This document shows, piece by piece, positions 51,851 through 62,535 of a stretch of DNA of 64,000 nt; the stretch's first letter is position 1; every line of letters begins with the position of its first letter. The notes below the pieces were generated by a model that was not told where the DNA came from, made no database searches, and saw nothing but the letters and a program-made list of their open reading frames with translations. Both the position numbers and the translations under genes were made by a program. Location: the NCBI RefSeq assembly GCF_003143555.1, contig NZ_CP029347.1, positions 62,001-126,000 on the forward strand, in the 5' to 3' direction. Origin of the DNA: Saliniradius amylolyticus (GTDB lineage: Bacteria > Pseudomonadota > Gammaproteobacteria > Enterobacterales > Alteromonadaceae).

Positions 51851-53890
51851 TTACTGGCCCTCTTTGCCGTCTCTTTCCTGCCGGTCTTGCGTCTCCTCAA
51901 AGGACGGAGGCAGAGCCAGATCATCGTCCCACTCAGGCAGAATTGGCGTTTCTTTAAATGGCATCAGAGGAACGCCCTCGGACCGGCGTTTCAGCTGCTC
52001 GGCACGGATAAAGTTGTACTTACGCTTGCTGATGGTGTTCATGGTGACACCGTCGCGGATGATTTTGGGGCGGATGAACACCATCAGGTTACGTTTGCGC
52101 TTGCTGGTGGTGGTAGATTTGAATAAATGACCCAGTACGGGAATGTCACCCAACAAGGGCACTTTGGACACGCTTTCTTGAACATCCTCATCGATCAGAC
52201 CACCCAGAGCCACGGTGCCGCCGTCGTCCACAATCACCGAGGTCTTGATCTCCCGCTTATTGATGGATATGTCCACGGCCGTGGCCCCGCTGACGCTGGA
52301 CACTTCCTGTTCGATCAGCAGCTGTACCGCATTGCCCTCATTAATTTGCGGAGTGACTTTCAGCTTGATACCTACTTCTTTGCGATCCACGGTCTGGAAA
52401 GGGTTGGTGTTCGAGTCGCTGGCGGTCTGTCCGGTAATAATGGGAACCTCTTCACCGACGATAAAGAAGGCTTCTTCGTTGTCCATTGTCGTCAGGTGAG
52501 GGGTGGCCAGGATGTTGGAATTAGTGTCGTTACTGACCGCCTGAACCACGGCGCCCCAGTCGTCTTTAATGGTGCCGACCAGGAAGCCGTTAACATTCCC
52601 CAGCAACTGACCCAGCAGGCTGAGATCACCTTCGACGGTATCTGAACTGGTAACTACCTGCCCATCGGCGGTGACGGTAGTCTTGTCGATCGTTTTATCC
52701 CGCGCCTGATAAGCGCCCACCCCCAACTGGCCGATGGGGACGCCGGCATTACCAAACTGCTGCATACCGCCGTCTTCTGAGACCCACTGCACGCCAAGCG
52801 TCGTGCCGTCACCTTCAAAGACTTCCACAATAATGGCTTCTACCTGCACCTGGGCGCGGCGAATATCCAATTGGCGGATTACCTCTTCCAGCGAACGCAT
52901 CATGTCGGGTTCGGCGGTGATAACCAACGCATTGGAGTCGGGGTGAGCTTCAATGCTGATGTCTCGTTTGTTACTACTGCGACGGTTATTTTCAGTTTGG
53001 CCTTCGGCCTGAATGCTGGCACTGACGCCTTGCAAAACCTTAACCAGATCCTCGGCTTTGGCATATTTCAGGTAATGGACCCGGGTGTTGCCGCTGGTCT
53101 CCAACTCACTGTCCAGCCGTTGGATTAGTGTGATCAAACGTTGTCGGGCCTTTGTGTCACCACTGACCAGCACACTGTTGGTGCGGTCATCGGCAACGAT
53201 TTTGGGCTCCAAAACATCGGCGCCACCCTTATTGCCCTGAGACTTGTTGACGTTATCGACGATGCGCACCATCTCCGACGCGGAGGCATACTTAAGCTTA
53301 ACGATCTCTACTTCCTGGTCGCCGGCCTTGTCTACCCTCTCGATGATCTCAACCAGCCGGTTAACGACGGCAGCCCGGCCGGTTAGTAGCATGACATTGG
53401 ACTGGTCGTAGCTGACCACATTACCGCCACCGGCCTGGTCATTCAGCTGGCGCAGCAGTGGTGCCAGCTCGCGCACCGAAACGTTATATACGGGGACAAC
53501 CCGGGTGATCATTTCATCGCCATCGAAGGGGGCGCTTTCCACTACCGGAATATTGCTGTGCTTGGCGTCCTTATCGCGCACCACCTTAAGCACATTATTG
53601 GGCATCTCCACCACGGCAAAGCCATACACCTGCAATACGTTCAGGAAAAACTGGTAGTACTGCTCTTCATTGAGCAGGTCGTAGCTGCGCACGGTAATCT
53701 TACCGCGCACATTAGGATCAACGATGATGGTCTTTTGCAGGTTCTTGCCGACGATATTGATGAACTCTTCAATATCCGTGCCTTTGAAGTTAGGCGAATA
53801 CTCGGCGGCGCTCAGCGACGAAGCGGCGATAAAAGTGGCCAGGGCCGCTATGGCAATTCGCTTGAACAGGTTTTGGCTCAGTCGCCTCAT
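51851..53890 (-). CDS. gspD: Type II secretion system outer-membrane secretin D
   Basis: The 679-residue secretin has a signal peptide (about 1-28, ending SSLSAAE), N0-N3 ring domains ([17 protein letters not shown] at the N0 start, then [21 protein letters not shown]) and the C-terminal gate-forming secretin domain with [32 protein letters not shown]. The C-terminal tail after this is charged and may bind a pilotin. A GspS or other pilotin gene was not seen here. Confidence 0.97.
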   Translation of the reverse strand: MRRLSQNLFKRIAIAALATFIAASSLSAAEYSPNFKGTDIEEFINIVGKNLQKTIIVDPNVRGKITVRSYDLLNEEQYYQFFLNVLQVYGFAVVEMPNNVLKVVRDKDAKHSNIPVVESAPFDGDEMITRVVPVYNVSVRELAPLLRQLNDQAGGGNVVSYDQSNVMLLTGRAAVVNRLVEIIERVDKAGDQEVEIVKLKYASASEMVRIVDNVNKSQGNKGGADVLEPKIVADDRTNSVLVSGDTKARQRLITLIQRLDSELETSGNTRVHYLKYAKAEDLVKVLQGVSASIQAEGQTENNRRSSNKRDISIEAHPDSNALVITAEPDMMRSLEEVIRQLDIRRAQVQVEAIIVEVFEGDGTTLGVQWVSEDGGMQQFGNAGVPIGQLGVGAYQARDKTIDKTTVTADGQVVTSSDTVEGDLSLLGQLLGNVNGFLVGTIKDDWGAVVQAVSNDTNSNILATPHLTTMDNEEAFFIVGEEVPIITGQTASDSNTNPFQTVDRKEVGIKLKVTPQINEGNAVQLLIEQEVSSVSGATAVDISINKREIKTSVIVDDGGTVALGGLIDEDVQESVSKVPLLGDIPVLGHLFKSTTTSKRKRNLMVFIRPKIIRDGVTMNTISKRKYNFIRAEQLKRRSEGVPLMPFKETPILPEWDDDLALPPSFEETQDRQERDGKEGQ

Positions 53891-53911
53891 AATGGCTATC
53901 CTTTGGTTTTG

Positions 53912-54841
53912 CTACGCGGACGGTAAGTCCAGATAAAGGGTTAACAATGACCCGTCTCGCTCAATGGTCAGCTGTAGAGACTGGGTGTTACGTAATTCTT
54001 GCATGGCCTGCATCGCTTGTTCGGTGTCGGTCAGGCTAAGACCGTTGATTTCGGTAATCACATCATTGGCTTTAAGGCCGGCGGCTTCAAACAGCGCCGG
54101 ATCTTTACCCGGGCTGACACGGTAGCCTGCGAGTTCGCCATCTCGTCGATGCTGGGTAATGGCGATATAATCGGTAAAATTAGCAGGTTGTTGTTGCAGA
54201 GCCTGAGTGGTGGCGAGGGCCTCATCCGATAAGGTGCGCGACTCCGCCTCCTCGCCAGCCCCGTCGTCTGAAGACGATGAAGGTGTGTTGTCTTCTGCCA
54301 ATACCGAGATCTGTGGATTTTTGCTGTAATCCAGGCCTTCAAGCATCAGAGTTTCGAATTGGCTGCCGTTTTTCAGAATCACCCGATCCGGGTATACCTG
54401 ATGCAGGATCACACTGGTGCGGTCAATTTTCTCGCCAACCCCATAAGTCTTTTGTTTGCCACTGCTTTCGATAATGGCCGCCCCCTGATTTTCCTCGTTG
54501 GAAGCGACGACACCGGTGAGAGCCAGATTTAATCGCGTTTCCGGCGCTTCTTCCACTTGTTGGCGAGCCGCTTGAGGCTGTTGCCCCGGGCGTCCGAATA
54601 GGTGCAGCCGCTTGATGGCTCCAATATTTTGACTGGGCTGCTTGGCATTGCCGCCGGCGTGAACGGCTACTGTATCCATGGCTTTATCGGCAGGCTCAGG
54701 CAGCAGGCGCCAGGTAAGTTCTGCTGCATAGGCCACCAGATAAAGGCTCAACAGCCAAATAGCGAGCGTGCGCCAAAGCTTGGGGCGGCTCTGGAGCTGT
54801 TGCCATAGATTCTGCACCTGATTGGAATTGAACGCTTGCAT
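53912..54841 (-). CDS. gspC: Type II secretion system inner-membrane protein C
   Basis: GspC joins the inner-membrane platform to the secretin. The 309-residue protein has one membrane helix (about 24-42, WRTLAIWLLSLYLVAYAAEL), a homology region (LALTGVVASNEENQGAAIIE and GVGEKI) and a C-terminal PDZ domain (GYRVSPGKDPALFEAAGLKANDVITEINGLSL, quoted in part). It is the first gene of the gspC-N operon; the 219-base gap upstream to hslR must hold its promoter. Confidence 0.95.
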   Translation of the reverse strand: MQAFNSNQVQNLWQQLQSRPKLWRTLAIWLLSLYLVAYAAELTWRLLPEPADKAMDTVAVHAGGNAKQPSQNIGAIKRLHLFGRPGQQPQAARQQVEEAPETRLNLALTGVVASNEENQGAAIIESSGKQKTYGVGEKIDRTSVILHQVYPDRVILKNGSQFETLMLEGLDYSKNPQISVLAEDNTPSSSSDDGAGEEAESRTLSDEALATTQALQQQPANFTDYIAITQHRRDGELAGYRVSPGKDPALFEAAGLKANDVITEINGLSLTDTEQAMQAMQELRNTQSLQLTIERDGSLLTLYLDLPSA

Positions 54842-54922
54842 ACGGTTGGCTGTGGTCCTATTTCATAAAGGCGTCGTTATTATGGTTATTATTACTTTCC
54901 GCCTGGCGGATCGTGCCTCGGC

Positions 54923-54949
54923 CTTGAGACTGATACAATAGGCCATCAT
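54923..54949 (+). promoter_or_regulatory. Possible heat-shock (sigma-32) promoter of hslR-hslO
   Basis: CTTGAGA (54923-54929), a 13-base spacer and CCATCAT (54943-54949) resemble the sigma-32 consensus CTTGAAA-N13-CCCCATnT with two changes. It sits about 112 bases before hslR, which is heat-inducible in E. coli. Only moderate support. Confidence 0.4.
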
Positions 54950-55060
54950 ATCCAGTCATAGAAACAGCGACAACTCCGGAATGTATTTATCTTTTCCAAA
55001 GGCACCGGTGAAAGGTAAACACACTCTATATTCAAAAGATTTACGAAAAATGACAGCCTG

Positions 55061-55462
55061 ATGAATAAATCGACAACTGAACCACAAAAAGTGCGCCTGG
55101 ATAAATGGTTGTGGGCTGCACGGCTCTATAAGACCCGCTCACTCGCCAGAGACATGATCCAAGGCGGAAAAGTGCATTATAACGGACAGCGGGTCAAGCC
55201 GGGAAAATTAGTGGAGTTAGGTGCTTTGATTCGTCTGGCGCAAGGTTTCGACCATAAAGAAATTCTGGTGCAGGAGCTGCACGAGAAACGCCGCAGCGCC
55301 AAAGAAATTGTCAATATGTATGAAGAAACTCAGGCCAGTATAGAGCAGCGCGAAAAAAATGCGGCTGCCCGTAAGCTGGGGGCCATGTATAATCCCAACC
55401 CTGAGCAAAAGCCGGACAAGAAACAGCGCCGGAATCTTATTAAGTTTAAACAGCAGAAGTAG
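55061..55462 (+). CDS. hslR: Heat shock protein 15 (Hsp15, ribosome-associated)
   Basis: Hsp15 binds free 50S subunits that carry a stalled nascent chain and helps their recycling. The 133-residue protein has an S4 RNA-binding domain (about 9-70, [22 protein letters not shown] and [14 protein letters not shown]) and a basic C-terminal tail. It forms a pair with hslO (eight-base gap), the same order as in E. coli. Confidence 0.95.
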   Translation: MNKSTTEPQKVRLDKWLWAARLYKTRSLARDMIQGGKVHYNGQRVKPGKLVELGALIRLAQGFDHKEILVQELHEKRRSAKEIVNMYEETQASIEQREKNAAARKLGAMYNPNPEQKPDKKQRRNLIKFKQQK

Positions 55463-55470
55463 GCAGGGTT

Positions 55471-56340
55471 ATGAAAGACGCCTTTGATCACTTATACCGC
55501 TACCTCTTTGACGACCTCAATGTCAGGGGGGAACTGGTCCGTTTGCACGACAGTTACCAGCAGATTCTGTCGGCCCAGGACTATCCGGAACCCATACAAC
55601 GGTTGTTGGGTGAGCTGATGGCCGCGACTTCCCTGCTGACCGCAACCCTAAAGTTTGAAGGGGATATTGCGGTGCAGATTCAAAGCGAGGGGCCGGTACA
55701 GTATGCCGTGATCAATGGGACTCAGAATCAGGAGTTGCGTGGTGTGGCACGCTGGCAGGGGCAGGTGCCAGACAATTTCAGTGAGATGTTTGTAAAGGGT
55801 TATCTGGCCATTACCATCACTCCGAAGGAGGGTGAACGTTACCAGGGGGTGGTGCCCTTAGATAAGCCCAGCCTGGCTCAGTGTCTGGAAAGCTACTTCG
55901 AGCAATCGGAGCAACTCGCTACTCAGGTTAATCTGTTTGTGGATCTTTCAGCACGACAGGCGGGAGGCTTGTTACTGCAAGTACTGCCGGTAGCGGAGAC
56001 CGCCAAACAGGATTTTGAGCATCTGGCTAAGCTTACCGAGACGATGACCGACAAAGAGCTGTTTTCTCTGCCGGTGACCGAAGTTCTGCATCGCCTGTAT
56101 CACGAACAACAGGTCCAGTTATTTGAACCCCAGCCAGTGATGTTTAAGTGCAGTTGCAGTAAGGAGCGCAGCGCCGCGGCGTTGGAATCGGTAGATAAGG
56201 ATGAATTGCTGCAGATTGTGGCCGAGCAGGGGACCATCAGCATGAACTGTCAGTACTGCCACGCCGAATATCGTTTCGATGCCATTGATGTGGAGGCCAT
56301 CCACGCTGGTACCTTTACCAGTGAGCCTACACCACAATAG
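55471..56340 (+). CDS. hslO: Redox-regulated chaperone Hsp33
   Basis: Hsp33 becomes an active holdase under oxidative stress when its zinc is released. The 289-residue protein has the conserved substrate-binding core and the C-terminal redox switch, with the four zinc cysteines as CxC Cys227/Cys229 (FKCSCSK) and CxxC Cys260/Cys263 (NCQYC). These spacings match E. coli. It is coupled to hslR. Confidence 0.96.
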   Translation: MKDAFDHLYRYLFDDLNVRGELVRLHDSYQQILSAQDYPEPIQRLLGELMAATSLLTATLKFEGDIAVQIQSEGPVQYAVINGTQNQELRGVARWQGQVPDNFSEMFVKGYLAITITPKEGERYQGVVPLDKPSLAQCLESYFEQSEQLATQVNLFVDLSARQAGGLLLQVLPVAETAKQDFEHLAKLTETMTDKELFSLPVTEVLHRLYHEQQVQLFEPQPVMFKCSCSKERSAAALESVDKDELLQIVAEQGTISMNCQYCHAEYRFDAIDVEAIHAGTFTSEPTPQ

Positions 56341-56351
56341 CTGTGTCAGAT

Positions 56352-56400
56352 GCCTTCCCGACTAGGGGAAGGCGTTATGACGCCTCCCTGAGGCTTGCTT
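56352..56400 (+). terminator. Tandem hairpins after hslO
   Basis: GCCTTCCC/GGGAAGGC (56352-56373, loop GACTAG) is followed by GCCTC-CCT-GAGGC (56382-56394) and TTGCTTCCTT. The strong stems lie just after the hslO stop. The tails are only partly T-rich, so termination efficiency is uncertain. The remaining bases up to pckA (56401-56630) hold its promoter region; no further gene is seen. Confidence 0.6.
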
Positions 56401-56633
56401 CCTTATTTGATATAGCGAAATCATTGACTGGATAGTCATGCCCGATTCCGCTGTTAATTCGCATGGTCATGCACTGTTATTGAATGACTAGTAACCTTCC
56501 CTGAAAGTATTACAGAATTACTCGATATTTATGCGCTTTTGGGCTATGCCTGAGGTCAGGTTTTAATTAGAATGACAGCCAAAATAATAATATTGAAAGT
56601 CTACCTGAAAGCTTAATCTCGGAGTTACCTTTG

Positions 56634-58178
56634 ATGACCTCTACCCCTCCAAATGTTGCTGTGGATCTGAACCGCAGTGAACTGATCGAAGCGGCCGTCC
56701 AGCGCGGCGAAGGCAAACTGGCCGATAATGGTGCTCTGGTGGTGGAAACCGGTGAGCGCACCGGCCGTTCTCCCAAAGACCGCTTTATTGTGAAAGAACA
56801 CCAAACTGAGCAGGACATTGAATGGGGGGCGGTGAATCAACCGTTCGAACCCGCCAAGTTCGATGCCCTCTGGGAGCGGGTTGAGCAATACTTGTTGAGC
56901 AAGTCCCATTTTCTGTCTCATTTGGAGGTAGGCGCCGATCCTGAGCATTACCTGCCGCTCAAGGTCCGGACCGAAACGGCCTGGCACCAGCTGTTTGCTC
57001 AGAACCTGTTCATTCAGCCGGAAAACTGGAACCCTTCCGACAAGGACGCCTGGCAGATTATGAATGCTCCCGGCTTTGTCTGTGAACCTGAGCGTGATGG
57101 CACCAACAGCGATGGTGCTGTCATCATCAATTTCGCCCAGCGTAAGGTGCTACTGGCGGGAATGCGTTATGCCGGTGAAATGAAAAAATCCATGTTCTCT
57201 GTGCAAAATTTCCTGTTACCGGGTAAAGATGTGCTGCCCATGCATTGTTCGGCGAATGTGGGCGAGCAAGGGGATGTGACCCTGTTCTTCGGTCTGTCCG
57301 GTACCGGTAAAACCACCCTTTCCGCTGATCCCAGCCGTTATCTGATTGGCGATGATGAACACGGCTGGGCGCCAGGTTCGGTGTTTAACATCGAGGGTGG
57401 CTGCTACGCTAAGTGCATCGACCTGTCGCAGAAAAATGAACCGGTGATCTGGAACGCCATTCGCTTTGGTACCGTATTGGAAAACGTGGTGCTGGATAAG
57501 GAGCGGGTGCCGAACTACAGCGACGACAGCCTGACTCAGAACAGCCGCGCCGCCTATCCATTAAGACACATCGAAAAGCGTGAAGAGGCTAACCGCGCTG
57601 GAGAGCCTCGCGCGGTGGTATTCTTAACCTGTGATGTGAGTGGTGTATTACCACCGGTGTCAATTTTGTCCGAGGAAGCGGCGGCTTATCATTTCTTGTC
57701 TGGCTACACGGCCAAGGTCGGTTCCACCGAGATCGGTTCAAGTGCTGCTATTGAGTCCACCTTTTCTACCTGCTTTGGTGCGCCTTTCTTCCCGCGCCCG
57801 GCAGGGGTTTATGCCGAGCTGTTGAAAAAGCGGGTGCGTGAATTTGGCGCCAAGGTCTACTTGGTGAACACAGGCTGGACTGGCGGACCTTACGGTGTGG
57901 GCAAACGATTTGACATCCCCACCACGCGGGCGGTGATCGATGCCATAGTGAGTAACCACCTGGCCGGCGTGCCCACTCGCCACCTGGAGCAGTTGAATCT
58001 GGATATTCCTGAGAGCGTGCCGGGTGTGGACGACAAGTTGCTGGACCCGCGTAATACCTGGGCTGACCAAGCGCAGTATGACGAATACGCCCGCAAACTG
58101 GCCGAAGATTTCCAGAAAAACTTCGCTAAGTACGATGTAGCGGATAATATTCGTAACGCTGGACCCAAAGTCAACTAG
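56634..58178 (+). CDS. pckA: Phosphoenolpyruvate carboxykinase (ATP)
   Basis: PckA converts oxaloacetate and ATP to PEP, ADP and CO2 at the entry to gluconeogenesis. The 514-residue protein has the kinase-1a P-loop [11 protein letters not shown] (about 220-230, Lys226), a Mg/Mn-binding DDEHGW, and the conserved ERDGTNSDG and [10 protein letters not shown]. It is about 25 residues shorter than the E. coli enzyme at the N-terminus. ATG 56634 is preferred over the TTG just before it; GGAG lies nine bases upstream. Confidence 0.96.
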   Translation: MTSTPPNVAVDLNRSELIEAAVQRGEGKLADNGALVVETGERTGRSPKDRFIVKEHQTEQDIEWGAVNQPFEPAKFDALWERVEQYLLSKSHFLSHLEVGADPEHYLPLKVRTETAWHQLFAQNLFIQPENWNPSDKDAWQIMNAPGFVCEPERDGTNSDGAVIINFAQRKVLLAGMRYAGEMKKSMFSVQNFLLPGKDVLPMHCSANVGEQGDVTLFFGLSGTGKTTLSADPSRYLIGDDEHGWAPGSVFNIEGGCYAKCIDLSQKNEPVIWNAIRFGTVLENVVLDKERVPNYSDDSLTQNSRAAYPLRHIEKREEANRAGEPRAVVFLTCDVSGVLPPVSILSEEAAAYHFLSGYTAKVGSTEIGSSAAIESTFSTCFGAPFFPRPAGVYAELLKKRVREFGAKVYLVNTGWTGGPYGVGKRFDIPTTRAVIDAIVSNHLAGVPTRHLEQLNLDIPESVPGVDDKLLDPRNTWADQAQYDEYARKLAEDFQKNFAKYDVADNIRNAGPKVN

Positions 58179-58208
58179 TCTGGGTGAGCAGCTATTGTCA
58201 CTTTAAAA

Positions 58209-58234
58209 ACCGGGGCCGGGTGCTCCGGTTTTTT
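58209..58234. terminator. Terminator between pckA and envZ
   Basis: ACCGGGGC (58209-58216) pairs with GCTCCGGT (58222-58229) with one G-U pair and loop CGGGT, followed by a run of six Ts. The preceding AAAAA can serve the convergent envZ. Confidence 0.85.
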
Positions 58235-58272
58235 ATTGGCTCAGTGGTGGCGAAGCTTCAAACTGGCAGGCG

Positions 58273-59577
58273 CTAGATTGGATGGTTGAGCGGTTTGGTA
58301 GGGAGACTTACAGTGGCTTCCAGGCCGCCATCGGGGTGGTTTTGCAGTGCCACCTGACCGCCGTGCATATCCACGATACGCTTGATAATCGCTAGCCCCA
58401 GACCTGAGCCACCGCTACCTCTGGCTTCATCGCCTTGGGTAAAGGGGGTGAACAGGGCCTCGATTTTTTGCTCTTCGATGCCTTGACCAAAATCGCGAAC
58501 CTTAATTTGCACCTGCTGGGCTTTTTTCAGATAACGGCTGTGAATCAGTATTTCCTGGCTGCCGTAGCGGAAGGCATTTTCTATCAAATTTTCTAATACT
58601 CGCTTAATGGCGACCCGGCGCAGGGTGAGGTCCGGTAATTCCGCTAAGTCCAGCTGTATCTGCTGAGCCTCTAACTGCCGCGCCTGCACGACTTCGCTAA
58701 TCAGGCTATTCAGATTGCAGGACTCCAGTGGCTCTTGCCGGTCGCGGCGCACATAGTTGATAAACTGATCGATGATGTCGTTCATATCTTCGATGTCGTG
58801 CACTATGCCTTCTCTTACCCAGTCCTGATCGTCTGGCAGCATTTCGGTGGCCAGGCGCACGCGGGTCAGGGGGGTGCGCAGATCATGGCTGATGCCGGCG
58901 GTTAGCAGGTTACGGTCATCTTCCAGTTGTTTAATGCCCTTGGACATCTGATTAAAAGCTCGGGTTACGGCGATGATCTCGGTGGAACCCTCTTCTTTAA
59001 GTGGCTTGGGAAAGTCGCCCCGGGCCACCTGAAGCGCGGCTTTTTGCAGTGCATGAAGGGGACGGTTTAACCGCCGTACAAACAACCAGCCACCGGCTAC
59101 GCTTAAAAATCCGATCACCATCAGGTAGATGGTCAACGGTGAAATGCTGGCATCACCAATACCGGTCATGGGCACGCTGATCCACTGCTGAGGGGCTTGC
59201 GGCGCCTGAACCCAGAAACGGGACTGAACGCCTGTGCCAATGCGCACCTCGGCAGGACCCTCGAGAGCCTGGCTCATCTGCTGGCTCAAAAACTGGTAAT
59301 AGACGCTCTGTTCCAGTCCGGCCTCACGCGCCTGAGCCTGATTAAGAATTTCTATTCCTGTTTTGTCTTTTAGGTGCTGTTGTTGTCTGAAGCTGGGGGG
59401 CTGCCCGTCGGCATAGAGAGTTTGCACCTGGTTCGCCAGTAATTGATTGATCTGCTCGTAGCTGGGGCGAATAAAGTAGTAGGTCACTGATAAATAGGAC
59501 ACGACCTGGTTGATCAACAGCAGCATGCCAATCAGTAACACCGTCTGACCAAAGGCGCTCCTTGGAAGTAGCTTCAT
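58273..59577 (-). CDS. envZ: Osmosensor histidine kinase EnvZ
   Basis: EnvZ phosphorylates OmpR in response to envelope or osmotic signals. The 434-residue protein has two membrane helices (about 10-33 and 148-167) around a periplasmic domain, then a HAMP domain ([21 protein letters not shown]), the H-box His231 ([14 protein letters not shown]) and the ATPase domain with N ([10 protein letters not shown]), G1 (VRDFGQGI), F and G2 ([11 protein letters not shown]) boxes. ATG 59577 starts two bases after the ompR stop. Confidence 0.95.
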   Translation of the reverse strand: MKLLPRSAFGQTVLLIGMLLLINQVVSYLSVTYYFIRPSYEQINQLLANQVQTLYADGQPPSFRQQQHLKDKTGIEILNQAQAREAGLEQSVYYQFLSQQMSQALEGPAEVRIGTGVQSRFWVQAPQAPQQWISVPMTGIGDASISPLTIYLMVIGFLSVAGGWLFVRRLNRPLHALQKAALQVARGDFPKPLKEEGSTEIIAVTRAFNQMSKGIKQLEDDRNLLTAGISHDLRTPLTRVRLATEMLPDDQDWVREGIVHDIEDMNDIIDQFINYVRRDRQEPLESCNLNSLISEVVQARQLEAQQIQLDLAELPDLTLRRVAIKRVLENLIENAFRYGSQEILIHSRYLKKAQQVQIKVRDFGQGIEEQKIEALFTPFTQGDEARGSGGSGLGLAIIKRIVDMHGGQVALQNHPDGGLEATVSLPTKPLNHPI

Positions 59578-59579
59578 GG

Positions 59580-60302
59580 TCAGTTTTTCTGACCGTCCGG
59601 AACAAACACATAGCCCAATCCCCATACGGTCTGGATATACCTGGGGTTTGCGGGGTCTTCTTCCAGCATGCGTCTTAATCGGGATACCTGCACGTCGATG
59701 CTGCGCTCCAGGGCGCTGTAGTCACGGCCTCGGGCAAGGTTCATCAGTTTGTCCCGGGACAAGGGTTCACGCGGGTGAGTGACCAGCGATTTAAGGACCG
59801 CAAACTCTCCGCTGGTGAGGGTCATAGGCTCGCCAGCCGCGGTCATCTCTCTGGTGGCCAGGTTCAGCTTATAACGTCCGAACTCCACCACCTGCTCGCC
59901 GCGTGCTGGTGCTCCGGGCGCTTCGGCATTCTGACGACGCAAAACTGCCTTGATTCTGGCCAGCAATTCTCGGGGGTTGAAAGGCTTGGGCAGGTAGTCG
60001 TCAGCCCCCATTTCCAGGCCAATGATGCGGTCGACTTCGTCGCCCTTGGCGGTGAGCATAACGATGGGCAGGCTATCTTCCTTCTGGCGCAAGCGGCGGC
60101 AAATAGATAAGCCATCCTCACCGGGCAGCATCAGATCCAGAACTAAGAGATGAAAGTTTTCTCGTTCTAGCAGACGATCCATCTGCTCGGCGTTGGCCGC
60201 GACCCGCACCTGATACCCCTGCTCCATCAGATAGCGTTCCAGCAGGCTTCGCAGGCGCATATCATCATCGACAACCAGTATTTTTGGTGTTTCCTGACCC
60301 AT
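59580..60302 (-). CDS. ompR: Response regulator OmpR
   Basis: OmpR controls porin and other envelope genes. The 240-residue protein has a receiver domain with acidic pocket VVDDD, phosphoacceptor Asp56 ([11 protein letters not shown]), MLTAKG and the conserved KPF, and a C-terminal winged-helix domain with [32 protein letters not shown] and [12 protein letters not shown]. Identity to E. coli OmpR is very high throughout. ATG 60302 is chosen over upstream TTG and GTG codons. It is upstream of envZ with a two-base gap. Confidence 0.96.
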   Translation of the reverse strand: MGQETPKILVVDDDMRLRSLLERYLMEQGYQVRVAANAEQMDRLLERENFHLLVLDLMLPGEDGLSICRRLRQKEDSLPIVMLTAKGDEVDRIIGLEMGADDYLPKPFNPRELLARIKAVLRRQNAEAPGAPARGEQVVEFGRYKLNLATREMTAAGEPMTLTSGEFAVLKSLVTHPREPLSRDKLMNLARGRDYSALERSIDVQVSRLRRMLEEDPANPRYIQTVWGLGYVFVPDGQKN

Positions 60303-60418
60303 TTTCACTTTCCGATTCAAACCCTTATGCCACTATAGATAAAGCCGGGATAAAGGGGAAGAGGCCCAGTAGGGAGGAGGTTGTCAGGATTGTTACAAAG
60401 TTTGTCGCACCAGGACTC

Positions 60419-60826
60419 TTACTCCAACTCTGGTGCCTGTTGGTTTTCTTTCTCGGCATGGCGTTCCGCCGCCTGCCTCAGTAATTGCTCAAGCCGGTTT
60501 TCCAACACCGCTAACTTCCGTTGCATTTTCTCTAACGCTTGCTTCTGCTGACTTTCCAGAGCATCTATGGCTTTTTCAAGCTTTTCGATTTCTTCCTTGA
60601 GCTTATCGATCTCGGATTTATTCAGTCCAATGCGGTTGGCCATCAGGGCATCGAAGGCATTGGCCAGGAACTCCCCCTGAGAAGACTCTTGTCGGCTTGT
60701 TTCCGGGGCCTCAGAGGTGGCGGGAACCGCCGGGAGGGTATCGACAGACTGGTGGTTAGGTTTTTGGTCACGATACTCGGGCTGGGGTTGCCTGGACCGA
60801 TAGTGATTTAGGGTACTGATATTCAT
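60419..60826 (-). CDS. Unknown coiled-coil protein
   Basis: I do not recognise this 135-residue protein. The first 60 residues are Pro/Gln/Ser-rich and probably unstructured (NISTLNHYRSRQPQPEYRD). Residues 60-125 form a long charged heptad helix (NKSEIDKLKEEIEKLEKAIDALE and following). ATG 60826 is preferred for AAGG about eight bases upstream; ATG 60844 is the alternative. It has no membrane segment. It is upstream of ompR on the same strand with a 117-base gap. Confidence 0.65.
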   Translation of the reverse strand: MNISTLNHYRSRQPQPEYRDQKPNHQSVDTLPAVPATSEAPETSRQESSQGEFLANAFDALMANRIGLNKSEIDKLKEEIEKLEKAIDALESQQKQALEKMQRKLAVLENRLEQLLRQAAERHAEKENQQAPELE

Positions 60827-61025
60827 CCTCTGTGCCTTATCCATTGTGTTCGAAAGCTTTTGGGGTTTTGAGGTATTCGAAGCTACCGCAAGATGTGGGC
60901 CATTTATAAGTCCGCCATATTCAGCCGTTAATGGGGCGAGTGATTAGCTACGGGCGGCAAGCGGTCTGCATCCGGCTGCCTGCTTTATGGCATACTATTG
61001 CCGTTGAATTCATCAGGAGAGGATT

Positions 61026-61433
61026 ATGAAAGCCAATGTACAATGGGCGGGTCAGGACCGCTTTATCGCTACTTCCGAAGCCAAACATGCGGTGGTCATG
61101 GATGCCAATAAGGGCGAAACCGCTCCTAGCCCTATGGAAATGGTTCTGATGTCGGCGGGGAGCTGCTCGTCGGTTGATGTTGTCAGCATTTTACAAAAAG
61201 CCCGCCAAGACATCACCGATGTGCAGGTGGAGCTCTCGGGGGAGCGGGCATCCGGGGTTCCGGCCGTATTTACCAAGATTCACCTGCACTTTGTAGTGAC
61301 CGGTCATGCTGTCAGTGAGAAACATGTTGAGCGGGCGGTGAATCTGTCGGCCGATAAATATTGCTCGGTCGCTATTATGCTCAGTAAAGCGGTGGAAATC
61401 AGTCACAGCTTTGAGATAAAAGAGCAAGAATAA
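61026..61433 (+). CDS. yhfA: OsmC family protein (YhfA type)
   Basis: The 135-residue OsmC/Ohr-like protein has one Cys in AGSCSSVD and another in KYCSVAIM, the pair found in peroxide-reactive OsmC members. E. coli yhfA lies next to prkB and crp; here prkB is the convergent neighbour (63-base gap). The exact substrate is unknown. AGGAGAGG upstream supports the start. Confidence 0.9.
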   Translation: MKANVQWAGQDRFIATSEAKHAVVMDANKGETAPSPMEMVLMSAGSCSSVDVVSILQKARQDITDVQVELSGERASGVPAVFTKIHLHFVVTGHAVSEKHVERAVNLSADKYCSVAIMLSKAVEISHSFEIKEQE

Positions 61434-61496
61434 CAATTCTCTAGGTTGTTTTTGCGAACCGAAGCTGCGGCATGGGCCTGGGGGCAGACCCTGAGA

Positions 61497-62399
61497 TTAC
61501 TTTTCTGTCACCCAGTCCATCTGATAGCCAGCGCGGCGTTTCTTATCTAACAGCTCTTCAATCAGGGGGCTTAAGATCAATTCCATCGCCAATCCCATCT
61601 TGCCGCCAGGCACGACCAGAGTGTTGATTCTGGACATAAAGGCTCCGTCGATCATCTGTAATAAATAGGGGAAATCGACATTTTTCATTTCGCGCCGGAA
61701 TCGCACCACCACAAAGCTCTCGTCGTGGGAGGGGATCTCGCGGGCGCTGAAAGGATTGGACGTATCCACCGTGGGAACACGCTGGAAATTAACGTGGGTG
61801 CGTGAGAACTGCGGGGTAATAAAGTTGAAATAGTCGTCCATGCTCCGCACAATGCTGCTCATCACGGCCTCCCTGGAGTGACCCCGATCGGTGGTATCGC
61901 GAACGATTTTCTGGATCCACTCCAGGTTGACGATGGGTACCATGCCCACCAGTAAGTCTACATGACGAGCTACGTCGGCTTCTTCATTGACGACGCCGCC
62001 ATGCAGGCCCTCGTAAAACAGTAAGTCGGTGTTGCTGGGAAGATCCTGCCAGGGGGTAAAGGTCCCTGGCATCTGATTAAACGGCACGGCGTCGTCGAAC
62101 GAATGCAAGTAGTGACGCACCTTGCCACTACCAGTAGCTCCGTATTCATTAAACAGGCTCTCAAGCAGCTCAAAGTCGTTGGCATGAGGCCCAAAATAGC
62201 TGATGTGGCGACCCTGCTCCTGGGCTTTGCGGATTTCCACTTCCATTTCCGGTCGGGTAAAACGGTGAAAACTGTCACCTTCCACGTAGGCGGCATCGAC
62301 ACTCAGATTGCGAAATATATGCCGGATGGCGTTGGTGGTGGTGGTGGTCCCGGCGCCGGATGAACCTGTTATTGCGATAATCGGGTGCTTGACAGACAT
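61497..62399 (-). CDS. prkB: Phosphoribulokinase-like protein PrkB
   Basis: The 300-residue protein is very similar to E. coli PrkB, a phosphoribulokinase-fold protein with no known Calvin-cycle role in these bacteria. The P-loop GSSGAGTTTTT is at about residues 11-21, followed by EGDSFHR, YEGLHGG, VPIVNLEWIQKI and VVPGGKMGLAMELI. ATG 62399 matches the family start MSVKHPIIAITG; a longer form to 62456 adds 19 residues without homology. Confidence 0.93.
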   Translation of the reverse strand: MSVKHPIIAITGSSGAGTTTTTNAIRHIFRNLSVDAAYVEGDSFHRFTRPEMEVEIRKAQEQGRHISYFGPHANDFELLESLFNEYGATGSGKVRHYLHSFDDAVPFNQMPGTFTPWQDLPSNTDLLFYEGLHGGVVNEEADVARHVDLLVGMVPIVNLEWIQKIVRDTTDRGHSREAVMSSIVRSMDDYFNFITPQFSRTHVNFQRVPTVDTSNPFSAREIPSHDESFVVVRFRREMKNVDFPYLLQMIDGAFMSRINTLVVPGGKMGLAMELILSPLIEELLDKKRRAGYQMDWVTEK

Positions 62400-62535
62400 A
62401 CTGGCCCCATTCGTTAGATGAACGCTATTTATAAGCAAGGGCAAGGGTAGGGTCAAGGAAAGCCATAAGGGGCAGGACTCAAAAAGACGGATTTCGTGGT
62501 AGGCTTAGTGGATGGAACCGCAATGCAGGGGCATT

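Noticed and set aside
52127-52645. 172-codon plus-strand frame antisense to gspD
   Set aside because: It is a mirror of the high-GC third positions in gspD, and gspD itself is fully supported over the same bases.
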